Shown in pieces: positions 8,872 to 18,282 of a DNA stretch of 64,000 nucleotides. Within the stretch, counting starts at the first letter, position 1; each line of letters begins with the position of its first letter. Position numbers and translations under genes: made by a program. The notes beneath the pieces were generated by a model. It was not told the DNA's origin. It did no database searches and saw nothing but the letters and a program-made list of their open reading frames with translations. Source of the DNA: Flavobacterium salilacus subsp. salilacus (lineage in GTDB: Bacteria; Bacteroidota; Bacteroidia; Flavobacteriales; Flavobacteriaceae); the NCBI RefSeq assembly GCF_004634195.1, contig NZ_SKBP01000010.1:62001-126000 (forward strand). Direction: 5' to 3'.

Positions 8872-11097
8872 TTAATTGTTCGAAACTCGGGTTACTTTAT
8901 CAATACCATCTATCTTCTTGATATTGTCTATCAGTTTTTTCAGTATAGTGTTATTTTGTACCACTACAGTAAGTTGCCCGTTAAATACTCCTGCATTCCC
9001 GCTTAGCGAAATACTCTGAATATTCACATTCATAATGTTCGATATTACTTTGGTAAGCTCATTGGTAAGCCCCAAAGTATCCATGCCGGTAATTTTAAGG
9101 GTAGCCTTAAATTCTTCCTGCGATGAATCAATCCACTTCGCCGTTATAATACGATAGGCATAGTTAGATTGCAGCCTTATGGCATTTGGGCAGTCTTTTT
9201 TATGTACCTTGATGCCTTCGTTTATAGTAATAAACCCAAAAACATTATCGCCGGGTATCGGGTTACAACAGTTTGCCAGTTTATAGTCCAGTTTATCCTC
9301 ATTTTTACCAAAAACCAGCAAATCATAATTACGGCTGATTTCTTCTCTTTGTATCTGATCCTGCGGAACACTTGGCGTACGTTTAATTCTGTTTTTAAAG
9401 AAATTCATCAGCGTGTTGCCCTTCATCGCTGCAAAATCTTTAAGCTGCTGATTGTCTATAGTACCTACACCCACACGATAAAAAAGGTCGAGGCTGGTTT
9501 TTAGTTTAAAATAATTTACCAGCTCATTTACTGTAGTTTCGTTAAGTGTAACCTTTAAATGGCGGAGCTTTCGCGTGAGCAACTCTTTACCTTCTTCGGC
9601 TATTTTCTTGGTGCTTTCGTTGAGTACATTTTTAATTTTATTGCGTGCCCGCGATGTGCTTACGTACTCCAGCCAGTGCGGATTGGGTTTTTGGTTGGGT
9701 GATGTAATAACTTCTACCTGGTCGCCACTGTTAAGCACATGATTAAGCGGTACCAGTTTTCCGTTAACGCGGGTTCCTCGGGTGTGTACTCCAACCTCTG
9801 AGTGGATGCTAAAAGCAAAATCGAGTGAGGTGGCTCCTTTGGGTAATGATTTAATTTCGCCTTTGGGCGTAAATACATAAATTTCTTTGGAATACAGGTT
9901 TAGCTTAAAATCTTCTACAAAATCTACCGCATTGCCTGATGTATTCTCTAAGGCTTCTTTCAGTAAATTGAGCCATGTTTCCAGCCCGTGTTCTTCGGTA
10001 TTGCCTTGTTTGTATTTGTAGTGTGCCGCATAGCCTTTTTCGGCTATTTCGTCCATACGCTCACTGCGTACCTGTATTTCTACCCAGCGCCCTTTGGGTC
10101 CCATAACGGTTATATGGAGCGCTTCATATCCGGTAGATTTTGGTGATGATATCCAGTCTCTCAGCCTGCTGGGGCTGGGGCGGTAATGGTCGGTAACTAT
10201 GGAATATATTTTCCATGCAAGAAATTTTTCTTCTTGTGGTTTGGCTTTATAGATAATGCGTAATGCAAATTTATCATATACCTCGTCAAAGCTAATTCCT
10301 TGATTAAGCATTTTACGGCGTATGGAGTAAATGGATTTTGGGCGACCTTTTATAACATATTCTATCCCCTCATTGTCAAGAGAGGTAGTAAGTACATCCG
10401 AAATAGATTTAATATAGGCATCCTGCTGTTCTTTGCTCTCCTGCATTTTGCTTAATATACTCTCATATACAGCAGGCTCGGTATATTTAAGCCCAAGGTC
10501 TTCGAGCTGGTTTTTTATGTTATAAAGCCCCAGTCGATGTGCCAGCGGTGCATAGATGTATAATGTTTCCGATGCTATTTTGGCTTGTTTATATTCAGCC
10601 ATAGACTCCATCGTTTGCATATTGTGCAACCTGTCGGCTATTTTTATCAGGATAACCCGTACGTCATCATTAAGCGTAAGCAGCATTTTCCGGAAATTCT
10701 CTGCCTGCATTGATATTTCCTGATCCGTTTTTACTTTGGCAATTTTAGTTAACCCTTCTACAATTTTGGCAATTTTAGGATTAAATATTTGCTCAATATC
10801 CTCCAGGGTAACATTGGTATCTTCCACTACATCATGCAGGAGGGCAGAGGCTATGGAGGTAGCTCCGAGCCCGATTTCCGAGGCTACAATTTTTGCCACG
10901 GCAATAGGGTGGAAGATGTAGGCTTCTCCCGATTTTCTGCGTTGGTCTTTGTGCGCATCAACGGCAACATCAAAAGCTTTTCTTATAAGCTTTTTGTCTT
11001 CTATGCTGAGTGTTTGGTAACTGATGCGGAGTAATTCCTTATATTCTTTGGCTATTGCCTTGTTTTCCTGCTCAAGATCTATCGCTGTCATATTCAT
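8872..11097 (-). CDS. Bifunctional (p)ppGpp synthetase/hydrolase (Rel/SpoT type)
   Basis: A 741-residue stringent-response enzyme that makes and degrades (p)ppGpp. Domains in order: HD hydrolase (about 45-200; HP at 63-64, LLHDVVEDT with His88-Asp89), synthetase (about 240-370; GRPKSIYSI and the STGYEALHITV block), TGS (about 405-470; IYVFTPKGEIKSLPKGAT), then helical and zinc-finger-like regions (NCCNPIPGD, HKKDCPN) and a C-terminal ACT domain. Both catalytic halves look intact, so bifunctional Rel rather than a one-way enzyme is inferred. It is the only long Rel in the window. It lies upstream of the Fur-family gene on the same strand with a 57-bp gap. A TACTTTTA at 11110-11117 may be its -7 element. 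Confidence 0.95.
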   Translation of the reverse strand: MNMTAIDLEQENKAIAKEYKELLRISYQTLSIEDKKLIRKAFDVAVDAHKDQRRKSGEAYIFHPIAVAKIVASEIGLGATSIASALLHDVVEDTNVTLEDIEQIFNPKIAKIVEGLTKIAKVKTDQEISMQAENFRKMLLTLNDDVRVILIKIADRLHNMQTMESMAEYKQAKIASETLYIYAPLAHRLGLYNIKNQLEDLGLKYTEPAVYESILSKMQESKEQQDAYIKSISDVLTTSLDNEGIEYVIKGRPKSIYSIRRKMLNQGISFDEVYDKFALRIIYKAKPQEEKFLAWKIYSIVTDHYRPSPSRLRDWISSPKSTGYEALHITVMGPKGRWVEIQVRSERMDEIAEKGYAAHYKYKQGNTEEHGLETWLNLLKEALENTSGNAVDFVEDFKLNLYSKEIYVFTPKGEIKSLPKGATSLDFAFSIHSEVGVHTRGTRVNGKLVPLNHVLNSGDQVEVITSPNQKPNPHWLEYVSTSRARNKIKNVLNESTKKIAEEGKELLTRKLRHLKVTLNETTVNELVNYFKLKTSLDLFYRVGVGTIDNQQLKDFAAMKGNTLMNFFKNRIKRTPSVPQDQIQREEISRNYDLLVFGKNEDKLDYKLANCCNPIPGDNVFGFITINEGIKVHKKDCPNAIRLQSNYAYRIITAKWIDSSQEEFKATLKITGMDTLGLTNELTKVISNIMNVNIQSISLSGNAGVFNGQLTVVVQNNTILKKLIDNIKKIDGIDKVTRVSNN

Positions 11098-11170
11098 GGT
11101 TCAATAGCTTAAAAGTAAGCAAAAGATTTATCATTAACAATAGTACCTACCGTTATTATTATGGTAAAAT

Positions 11171-11206
11171 AAAAAAGCGGACGGGTATGTACCTGTCCGC
11201 TTTTTT
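11171..11206. terminator. Terminator of the SDR gene
   Basis: The inverted repeat AGCGGACGGGTA/TACCTGTCCGCT is framed by A6 and T6 runs, so it can terminate in both directions. It lies 19 bases past the SDR stop codon on the minus strand and insulates rel from it. Confidence 0.9.
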
Positions 11207-11224
11207 GTGTATAAAAAAATGTAA

Positions 11225-11977
11225 TTAACGTAGTCCTCCCGATACCGTTACTCGCTCTCCGGTTATCCATGCCGAGTCTTCTGAAGCAAGGAAAACAGCT
11301 ACTCGGGCAATGTCGTCAGGCTGTCCTGCGCGCGCCAGCGGAGTATTACTTACAATACCGGCTTCAAATTCGCTGCCTGTAATACCTGCTGTTTCTGTAC
11401 CTTCGGTTTGTACCAAGCCCGGAGCAATAACATTTACACGAATGTTTTTCGGGGCAAGCTCTACTGCAAGTGCTCCTGTAATAGTGTCTATAGCACCTTT
11501 TGTTCCGGCATATATGCTGCTGTTTGCTGATGGCGCAGTGCTTATTACCGAACCAATATTGATAATGTTCCCGCCGGTTTCAGGGAAATATTTTAATGCT
11601 TCTTTAGAGGCTAAGAGTGTGCCGAGTACATTGATGTCGAACTGGGCATACAGTTCTTCTGCAGTAATATCTTCAAGAGGTAAAAACTTATATACACCGG
11701 CATTGTTTACCAAGATATCAACACCACCTAATGTTTTTTTCGTTTCTTCAAAAATACGGGTTACATCTGCCTGATTGGCTACGCTGCCCTGAACGGCAAA
11801 TGCCTTACCGCCATCGGCAATAATCTGGCTTACAATTTTATCAGCCCCCTCTTTACTGCTGGCATAATTTACTGCTACTGCTGCACCTGCCGCAGCAAGA
11901 CTTTTGGCAATTGCACTGCCTATACCTTTTGAAGCTCCTGTTACAATAGCTACTTTGCCTTTTAATTTTGATTCCAT
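11225..11977 (-). CDS. SDR-family oxidoreductase (FabG-like)
   Basis: A classical short-chain dehydrogenase/reductase of 250 residues, probably cytosolic and NAD(P)-dependent. The TGASKGIG dinucleotide motif is at 13-20 and NNAG at 91-94. The catalytic Ser143 and the Tyr156-x3-Lys160 pair are in place. The last residues (SGGLR) fit the conserved C-terminal turn. The nearest families are 3-oxoacyl-ACP reductase and glucose 1-dehydrogenase-like SDRs, and the substrate cannot be fixed. No other fatty-acid gene lies nearby, so a housekeeping FabG role is unlikely. It lies 109 bp downstream of an ArsR-type regulator on the same strand, which may control it. Confidence 0.88.
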   Translation of the reverse strand: MESKLKGKVAIVTGASKGIGSAIAKSLAAAGAAVAVNYASSKEGADKIVSQIIADGGKAFAVQGSVANQADVTRIFEETKKTLGGVDILVNNAGVYKFLPLEDITAEELYAQFDINVLGTLLASKEALKYFPETGGNIINIGSVISTAPSANSSIYAGTKGAIDTITGALAVELAPKNIRVNVIAPGLVQTEGTETAGITGSEFEAGIVSNTPLARAGQPDDIARVAVFLASEDSAWITGERVTVSGGLR

Positions 11978-12086
11978 TTAATAGATATATTTAAATTTAT
12001 AAATGTTTTAAAGCGTAATTGCTGTTTGAATTACTGTGCAATATTACAATAAAATAAATTAATACATTTATATGTTTAAATATATT

Positions 12087-12359
12087 TTAACTTTTCAGTG
12101 AATTCAGAAAATCAATATATTCAGTAACGACTTCCTGGTTTATGGTATATTTGATATTCCGCCCTTCTTTTTCAGAAATAAGGAGTTCTGAATCGGTTAA
12201 CTGTTTAATATGGTGGGATATGGAGGGTTGTGCAAGGTTTATAATCTCGCATATATCAGAGCATTGCATCCAGTTGTGACGTTTTACCTCCTGCAATATT
12301 TTTAAGCGATTTGGGTCGCTCAACGCTTTAGAAATTCGTTCTATATCTTTGACTTTCAT
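12087..12359 (-). CDS. ArsR-family winged-helix regulator
   Basis: A 90-residue helix-turn-helix protein. The DPNRLKILQEV block, the recognition helix LAQPSISHHIKQL and the beta-wing SEKEGRNIKYTI are textbook ArsR/SmtB. Two Cys residues, Cys33 and Cys37 in QCSDICE, fall at the start of the recognition region where arsenic sensors carry cysteines. However, the spacing is C-x3-C and not the ELCVCDLC pattern, so metal sensing is uncertain and a redox response is possible. It precedes the SDR gene on the same strand. The 109-bp gap has an AT-only inverted repeat (ATATATTTAAA at 11985-11995 and TTTAAATATAT at 12075-12085) that might be an operator but could be chance. Confidence 0.88.
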   Translation of the reverse strand: MKVKDIERISKALSDPNRLKILQEVKRHNWMQCSDICEIINLAQPSISHHIKQLTDSELLISEKEGRNIKYTINQEVVTEYIDFLNSLKS

Positions 12360-12423
12360 AAGTATATTGAAAAATGCAAATTTATTGATTTATAGGCTCA
12401 TATCAAAACAAGTTAACAGATGA

Positions 12424-12948
12424 TTAAGGGCAGTAAAGGAAACATTCCATAAATTCCAGCTTTCCATTTGTAAAATAGAGCCGCCATTCATAGGGTGCAT
12501 TTTTATCTTCGGGAAAAAAAGTAAGTATTTCGGCTACCTCCCCGTTTTCATCGATATATTCTTCGGACATATCTCCTATAATAGGGTATGCCTTTTTAAA
12601 ATATTTCAGGGTTGTAGTGTGGTCAAACCAGTCATCATCTCGAAACTGTATATACATATTACGCCTTTGGCTGAAATCTATACTTCTGAATTGCAGGGTA
12701 TCGCCCACAACTTCAAAATGTACTCCTTTGTAATCAATTATTACAACATTACTTTTATCTGCACTGCAGGTTTCTTGCGGCTCGGTTGGTATAACCTCAT
12801 ACTTCCCCTCATATTTTTTATCAAAATCTTTTTTGGATATGGTAAGAGGTATCTTTTTGTTTATGCTCAGGTCTTCCCATGACATATACTCATTTTGCGC
12901 CGATACGCCCAAACAGGTAAACATCAGTAATAAAATGTAAAGCCTCAT
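12424..12948 (-). CDS. Secreted protein of unknown function
   Basis: A 174-residue protein with a Sec signal peptide (MRLYILLLMFTCLGVSA-QN, cleavage near 17-18). The mature part has about eight predicted strands, aromatic motifs such as FRDDDWFDHTT, and an E-W-R-L-Y-F strand near the end. It finishes with two Cys (MECFLYCP). A further Cys in ETCSADK (near residue 61) could pair with one of these. No catalytic motif is visible. It lies between the ArsR gene and the M48 peptidase on the same strand, with gaps of 64 and 60 bp. I do not recognise a named family. It looks like a small periplasmic protein common in Flavobacteriaceae. Confidence 0.65.
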   Translation of the reverse strand: MRLYILLLMFTCLGVSAQNEYMSWEDLSINKKIPLTISKKDFDKKYEGKYEVIPTEPQETCSADKSNVVIIDYKGVHFEVVGDTLQFRSIDFSQRRNMYIQFRDDDWFDHTTTLKYFKKAYPIIGDMSEEYIDENGEVAEILTFFPEDKNAPYEWRLYFTNGKLEFMECFLYCP

Positions 12949-13008
12949 TTTGTGTTTTTTATTGGCTTAAGTTAAACAAATAAATTTAATCTTGGGGTAT
13001 TTACCTGT

Positions 13009-15060
13009 TTAATTTACTAAGTTCATGCTTAAGCCTGCCTGGAAATCAAGGAAATCTTTTTTGGTAGCAAAAAGCATTTCACCTAAGGCAACATTTGTTT
13101 GGTTCAAACTGTTGAACAAGATGCCCAGGGCAGCTTCATTATACATTTCACCGGCAAAATAAGTCCATTCCTGAGAGAGATATTTAGTAAATGCATCCTG
13201 TATTTCCGGGTTAACCTCTTTGTAATAATACAGGTTTTGTATTTCTTTCAGGGTATCTTTAAAAGCCTTTTCAGTACTATAGAGGCTATTCATTTTAACG
13301 TTGATTACAGGAAATTCAAGCGTTTCATTCAGAAATGTGGTTGAGGTGTACATAAGGTTTACGATTTCATTGTATTCCTCTGCTTTTTTCTGCATCTGGT
13401 GGTATGCATTATATTTTTCCTTATAGTCAGATCCCTTTCCCTGTGTTATAGCCAGCCTATAGTAATAGCCCAAAGCTTTTGTTTCTTTCTTTGCAATGGT
13501 ATTTTTTACATCATGCAGCCTTATTTGCAGTTTTTCAAGGAGTGCTTTAGTTTCTTTTGCCTTATAGCGATTACCATCATAATCAAAGGTCTTCACGCTG
13601 GTACCTCCTGCAGCTATCTGGTTAAGCACGGCAATGTCATTTTCCAGCCCTATATAATCGTGTACGGTACTTAAAGTATTGGTATCAAAGAGGTTTTCTT
13701 CTTTAATATGTTCTTCAATTGTAAGAGTATCAAAATCAATATTGCCCAAAGGCAATTCATCATAAAAGCTGTTGTATTTTTTATTCAGCGTATTTTTTGA
13801 TATTCCTTCGATAAATTCTTCTCTGAAATGCTCAGCAGTATGCACAGTGGTATTACCTGAATAAAATACATTTGAGAATAAAATCTCTGTTACTGTTTCC
13901 TGTATCCGTTCTTTGTTTTTAAAGATTGTGAGCGCATTTGCCGTATTGCTGTCTGACGTTTCAATACCAAGACTGGTTAGGCGGTTAATTCTGTCTTCAT
14001 CGCTGGGGTGTGATGACCACTGATCGTCAAATTCCAGTTTTGATTTCTTCAACCTTTTAGTATCGGCAAGGGTAACAAGCGGTAAATCATTACGGAATGT
14101 AAGGTTAAAATTGCGTGCAATACATTCCATAGCAAACTGATGTTGCGGAAATATATTAGCAGGTTTATGATTCTCCCGTACTTTAGTTCCATAAAAGTTC
14201 AAAACGTTGGTATAAGCATTACCGGCAAGACCTGCACGTAATAGTGAAGTGACAAGTGGTTGAGACCCGGCAACATTGGCTGCTACTTCATCGGCATGGA
14301 ACTCCATTTCTCTGGAAAGGGCAAGGTAATTAAGGTTTACTACCTGATATACCTGCTTTAAGACCCATTGTATGCCCATGATAACTCGTACTCCCAATAC
14401 TACAAAGATGGTAATATAACTGCTGATGCTTGCCCAACGGTTAACGGCTTTTTGAAAAGACTCGTTGTCATAAAGCATGTTGTGAATAACGTGATTTACA
14501 TTATGCACATAGCTGCCCACCTTCATACTGCGTTGTGAAAAATGACCGAACTCATGCGCCAGTATGCCTTTTAGCTCATCTACGGTAATGGTATTCATAA
14601 GCCCGATGCCTATCATAAGGTTTTTTCCTACGGGAAGGAACATGCTCCAGAAACCGGAATTGTAGAACACCGAAGCATTTACATCTGCCGAGAGGTACAC
14701 ATGCTTAGGGAATTTTGTGCCTACTTCATTTACTATCTCTTCTATAAATGAAAACAGTTCCGGTTCTTCCTCACGGGTTATTTCAATAAGTCCTGAGCGG
14801 TCTGCTTTGTTGGATTTGATTATAAATTTCAATAAGAAGAAAAGTACAATCAGCCCTATACTCATAATCCCCGCTCCAAGTAGTAATGTAATGAGTGACG
14901 GGCTTACCGCAATAAGCATAATACCACCGTAACCGCAGGCAATGGTTAGCCCGACTGCTAATGCTATTAAAGCCATATAGGTAAATACAAAAAATACAAT
15001 AGACAGTACAGCCTTTGCAGCTCTTTGTTTAAAATCTTTTGAGATGGATACTGTGTTCAT
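13009..15060 (-). CDS. M48-family membrane zinc metallopeptidase
   Basis: A 683-residue inner-membrane peptidase. Two or three transmembrane segments lie at about residues 16-82. The zinc motif HEFGH is at 169-173 and the third ligand lies in REMEFHADE (Glu253), the E-x-x-x-D pattern of M48 (HtpX/Ste24 type). Another hydrophobic pair lies at about 210-240. The C-terminal ~350 residues are a helical, charged domain outside the canonical peptidase. I chose the ATG at 15058-15060: an AGAGG lies upstream, and it begins one base after the methyltransferase stop, whereas a start at 15090 would overlap it by 29 bp. Related enzymes degrade damaged membrane proteins, which is inferred here. Confidence 0.88.
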   Translation of the reverse strand: MNTVSISKDFKQRAAKAVLSIVFFVFTYMALIALAVGLTIACGYGGIMLIAVSPSLITLLLGAGIMSIGLIVLFFLLKFIIKSNKADRSGLIEITREEEPELFSFIEEIVNEVGTKFPKHVYLSADVNASVFYNSGFWSMFLPVGKNLMIGIGLMNTITVDELKGILAHEFGHFSQRSMKVGSYVHNVNHVIHNMLYDNESFQKAVNRWASISSYITIFVVLGVRVIMGIQWVLKQVYQVVNLNYLALSREMEFHADEVAANVAGSQPLVTSLLRAGLAGNAYTNVLNFYGTKVRENHKPANIFPQHQFAMECIARNFNLTFRNDLPLVTLADTKRLKKSKLEFDDQWSSHPSDEDRINRLTSLGIETSDSNTANALTIFKNKERIQETVTEILFSNVFYSGNTTVHTAEHFREEFIEGISKNTLNKKYNSFYDELPLGNIDFDTLTIEEHIKEENLFDTNTLSTVHDYIGLENDIAVLNQIAAGGTSVKTFDYDGNRYKAKETKALLEKLQIRLHDVKNTIAKKETKALGYYYRLAITQGKGSDYKEKYNAYHQMQKKAEEYNEIVNLMYTSTTFLNETLEFPVINVKMNSLYSTEKAFKDTLKEIQNLYYYKEVNPEIQDAFTKYLSQEWTYFAGEMYNEAALGILFNSLNQTNVALGEMLFATKKDFLDFQAGLSMNLVN

Positions 15061-15061
15061 A

Positions 15062-15850
15062 TTAAAAGCCTCTTTGTCGTTTTGCTTCAAAAATAAGTAT
15101 AGCTGCCGCTACCGATACATTCATAGAGTCGATTTCACCACTCATGGGTATAATAATGTTTTGCTTGGCGGCATCACGCCATTGTTGTGTTAACCCCGTA
15201 GCTTCTGTACCCACTACCAGTGCGGTGGGCAGGGTATAATCTTGTAAATGATAGGATGTTGCATTTTGCAGTGTAGCGCAATAAATATTTATAGTATTGG
15301 CATTCAGGTAGCTAATTACTTCATCTGTAGTGCCTGTCGCAATATTATTGGTAAACAAGCACCCCACGCTGGAGCGTATTATATTGGGGCTGTATAAATC
15401 GCCTTTTGAGTTGGCAATAATAACAGCATCTACACCGGCAGCATCGGCAGTACGCAGCAATGCGCCTATATTACCGGGTTTTTCGGGAGCTTCGGCTACT
15501 ACCACAAGCGGGTTTTCGCCCAGTTGTAATGTGTCAAGGCTCAATTCTTTCGATTTTGCTACGGCAATAACACCTTCGGTAGTATCTCGGTAGGCAAGCT
15601 TTTGATATACTTCTTTAGTAATTTGTATATAATTGGCTTCACGACCTGCCAGTTGCCCTACCTGATGTTCGGTAAGCAACTCCGGTACAAAAAGTATGGT
15701 TTCTATCTCATATCCGCCTTTGGTGGCAAGCATAATTTCGCGTTGTCCTTCTATTAAAAAAGTACCCGACTGTTTGCGAGCCCTTGCTTTTTCCTGTAAC
15801 TGTACAAGTTGCTTTATAAAAGGGTTTTGTATGCTGGTTATTTGTTTCAT
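15062..15850 (-). CDS. TrmH/SpoU-family RNA 2'-O-methyltransferase
   Basis: A 262-residue SPOUT enzyme. An N-terminal SpoU substrate-binding domain (about 1-100, with GTFLIEGQREI) precedes the methyltransferase knot. Motif 1 with the conserved N-x-G is seen in APEKPGNIGALLRTADA, motif 2 in SPNIIRSSVG (about 165-174), and motif 3 in VVGTEATGL and IPMSGEIDSMNVSVAAAI (about 205-250). Members methylate tRNA or 23S rRNA 2'-O positions using SAM; which RNA is not clear. The gene ends one base before the M48 start, so they form a probable two-gene operon. The assignment to family is secure, to substrate not. Confidence 0.92.
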   Translation of the reverse strand: MKQITSIQNPFIKQLVQLQEKARARKQSGTFLIEGQREIMLATKGGYEIETILFVPELLTEHQVGQLAGREANYIQITKEVYQKLAYRDTTEGVIAVAKSKELSLDTLQLGENPLVVVAEAPEKPGNIGALLRTADAAGVDAVIIANSKGDLYSPNIIRSSVGCLFTNNIATGTTDEVISYLNANTINIYCATLQNATSYHLQDYTLPTALVVGTEATGLTQQWRDAAKQNIIIPMSGEIDSMNVSVAAAILIFEAKRQRGF

Positions 15851-15883
15851 GCGTAAATGAGGCTAAGCTGTAACAAATTATGA

Positions 15884-17215
15884 TTATAATATGCCTCGTG
15901 CTTTAATTTCGAGATATTTGTTAATACTGTCTATCGTTAAGTTTTCGGGTTTGGTTAGTACCGAGTAAATACCGTATTTCATTAGTTCATTTACGATAAG
16001 CCTTTTTTCAAAAGCAAATTTTTCAGCAATCACCTGGTCGTATATTTCCTGTATGTTCTCAGCTTTTTTATTGATGAGGGTTTCCAGTTCGGTATTTTCA
16101 AAAAACACGACTACCAGCAAATGGCTTTTGGCTATGCCTTTCAGGTAGGGTAACTGGCGGTTAAGCCCGTCCAGTGTTTCAAAATTAGTATATAATAATA
16201 TCAGGCTTCTTTGCGTAATATTTTTTTTAATATCGGCATACAGCCTGCCGTAATCACTTTCAAAAAAGTCGGTTTTAATATTGTACAGGTTTTCCAGTAT
16301 GCGCTGCATTTGCGAGGTGCGCCTTTCGGCTGCCACACGATTTTCTACCCGTTTGGAAAAAGCAAACATTCCTGCTTTGTCCTGTTTTTTTAAGATAACG
16401 TTACTAAGTACCAAAGTGGAGTTTATGGCATAGTCCAGCAAGCTAAGCCCTTCAAAAGGCATTTTCATAACCCGCCCTTTATCGATAGCCATATATACAC
16501 TTTGCGATTTTTCGTCCTGAAATTGGTTTACCATCAACTGGTTTTTCTTGGCGGTAGCCTTCCAGTTTATAGTACGTATATCGTCGCCGGATACATATTC
16601 TTTAATTTGCTCAAACTCCATAGTATGCCCCAGTCTTCGAATTTTTTTTAGTCCGTATTGAAACAATTGGTTCGAAAAAGCAATAAGGTCATATTTGCGA
16701 AGCTGGATGTATGAGGGATAGGTAGGAACCATTTGCCCATCACCAAAAATAAACCTGCGGGAAACTAAAAGCAGGGGAGAGGACACATATACGTTAAGTC
16801 TGCCAAAGTAATATTCACCACGCGTTACAGGGCGCAGGTTATACTGAAAATTATCATTATCTCCCGGTTTTATTTTTCGTTTTATACTGAAATTGCGTAT
16901 TTGGAATTGTATCGGTATTTCATCAATAACTTTTATGTTTATTGCAAAAGAATAATTGCTTTCTACTTTTATTGTAACGCTGTTATCATCGCCGTTAGAA
17001 AATTTTTCAACAGTTTCTCTTGTGGCTTCAATTTTTTGTTTGCTGGCAAAAAGTAATATTATATCGATTACTATAAAACCTATAAAAATATATACCAGCA
17101 TCCACATGGCATTATATAACACAGGAAAAAAATAAGACATGATAAAGCCTGCTATAATGCCCGAAACCACATAGAAAAAGAAATTATTGAGATATAAGCT
17201 CTTAAAAAAATTCAT
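15884..17215 (-). CDS. DUF58 domain-containing protein
   Basis: A 443-residue protein with two N-terminal membrane segments (about 10-30 and 35-57), a beta-rich middle, and the DUF58 hallmark YVSGDDIRTINWKATAK at about 207-223. After this lies a von Willebrand A-like fold whose metal site reads IDKGR (244-248) in place of the D-x-S-x-S of metal-binding vWA domains, so ion-dependent binding may be lost. DUF58 proteins almost always sit next to a MoxR AAA ATPase, as here: the stop/start overlap is one base (TAATG). They are thought to act as the vWA partner of the MoxR chaperone. It is the last gene of the six-gene operon. Its role is inferred from context. Confidence 0.92.
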   Translation of the reverse strand: MNFFKSLYLNNFFFYVVSGIIAGFIMSYFFPVLYNAMWMLVYIFIGFIVIDIILLFASKQKIEATRETVEKFSNGDDNSVTIKVESNYSFAINIKVIDEIPIQFQIRNFSIKRKIKPGDNDNFQYNLRPVTRGEYYFGRLNVYVSSPLLLVSRRFIFGDGQMVPTYPSYIQLRKYDLIAFSNQLFQYGLKKIRRLGHTMEFEQIKEYVSGDDIRTINWKATAKKNQLMVNQFQDEKSQSVYMAIDKGRVMKMPFEGLSLLDYAINSTLVLSNVILKKQDKAGMFAFSKRVENRVAAERRTSQMQRILENLYNIKTDFFESDYGRLYADIKKNITQRSLILLYTNFETLDGLNRQLPYLKGIAKSHLLVVVFFENTELETLINKKAENIQEIYDQVIAEKFAFEKRLIVNELMKYGIYSVLTKPENLTIDSINKYLEIKARGIL

Positions 17216-18282
17216 TAACGGGGTATTTCTACAATATCAATTATCTGCTTTATTATTTCGGGGCTTGTAAGTCCTTCCATTTCGCGCTCCGGCGCTACTA
17301 CAACACGGTGTTGTAATACGGGTATGGTGGCATCTTTAATATCTTCGGGTGTTACAAAATCTCTGCCTCTCAGGGCGGCATAGCCTTTTGCAGCATTGAG
17401 TATCGCTATTGAGGCACGAGGTGATGCACCCAAGTATAAAAAGGCATTTTCGCGCGTATTGGTTACAATTTTGGCAATATATTCAAGTAACTGCGGCTCT
17501 ATAACAATTTGCTTTACCAGTGTTTGGTATTTTATTATATCCTGCTGCGAAAGCACCGTTTTTATATTTTGAAGTTTGTTTTTGTCCTGCAATGCGTTTT
17601 CTCTTTGCAGTATTGCCACTTCCTCTTCGAGGTTAGGATAATCGATAGTAATTTTAAATAAGAAACGGTCAAGCTGTGCCTCGGGCAGGCGATAAGTACC
17701 TTCCTGCTCTATCGGGTTTTGGGTAGCAATGGTTAAAAACGGAGCTTCCATTTGGTAGGTAGCACCCTCAACAGTTATTTGACGTTCTTCCATTACTTCA
17801 AATAGTGCTGCCTGTGTTTTGGCAGGGGCACGGTTAATCTCATCAATTAATATAAAGTTTGAGAATATAGGCCCTTTTTTAAAATCGAAAGTAGATTTAG
17901 ATAAGTCAAATACTGATGTACCCAATATATCCGAAGGCATAAGATCAGGCGTAAACTGTATTCTGCTGAAATCGAGCGATAATGTTTTAGAAAGCAGCTT
18001 TGCCGTGATGGTTTTTGCCACTCCCGGCACACCTTCCAGCAGTACATGCCCATTGGCAAGTATGGCTACCAAAAGCTGATCTATCATTTTATGCTGCCCT
18101 ACTATAACCGAGTTAATTTCCTGCTTTATAGCCGAGATGCTGTTTTTCAAAGCTTCGAGGTCTAATCTTGATTGAAAGTTGAGGTTGTCGCTTTCCTGTC
18201 CGGCGGTTGCAGGGCCGGTTGATTCAGCATTTATATATTCAGGATTTTGCCCTTCCGGATTTGTGTTTTCAAATTCTGTCAT
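17215..18282 (-). CDS. MoxR-family AAA+ ATPase
   Basis: A 355-residue MoxR ATPase. The first 30 residues are acidic and disordered. The AAA+ core holds Walker A GVPGVAKT (84-91), Walker B FILIDEIN (143-150, Asp147-Glu148), a sensor region ATQNPIEQEG and the lid with GASPRASIAI. MoxR proteins work as chaperones for metal insertion or complex assembly alongside vWA partners. Here the DUF58 neighbour is the presumed partner, and the gene overlaps it by one base and the DUF4350-like gene by 4 bp. It is cytosolic. Substrate unknown. Confidence 0.95.
   Translation of the reverse strand: MTEFENTNPEGQNPEYINAESTGPATAGQESDNLNFQSRLDLEALKNSISAIKQEINSVIVGQHKMIDQLLVAILANGHVLLEGVPGVAKTITAKLLSKTLSLDFSRIQFTPDLMPSDILGTSVFDLSKSTFDFKKGPIFSNFILIDEINRAPAKTQAALFEVMEERQITVEGATYQMEAPFLTIATQNPIEQEGTYRLPEAQLDRFLFKITIDYPNLEEEVAILQRENALQDKNKLQNIKTVLSQQDIIKYQTLVKQIVIEPQLLEYIAKIVTNTRENAFLYLGASPRASIAILNAAKGYAALRGRDFVTPEDIKDATIPVLQHRVVVAPEREMEGLTSPEIIKQIIDIVEIPR

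Noticed and set aside
15061..15090. Longer N terminus for the M48 peptidase (start at 15090)
   Set aside because: It would overlap the methyltransferase by 29 bp; the ATG at 15060 directly follows its stop and has an AGAGG upstream.
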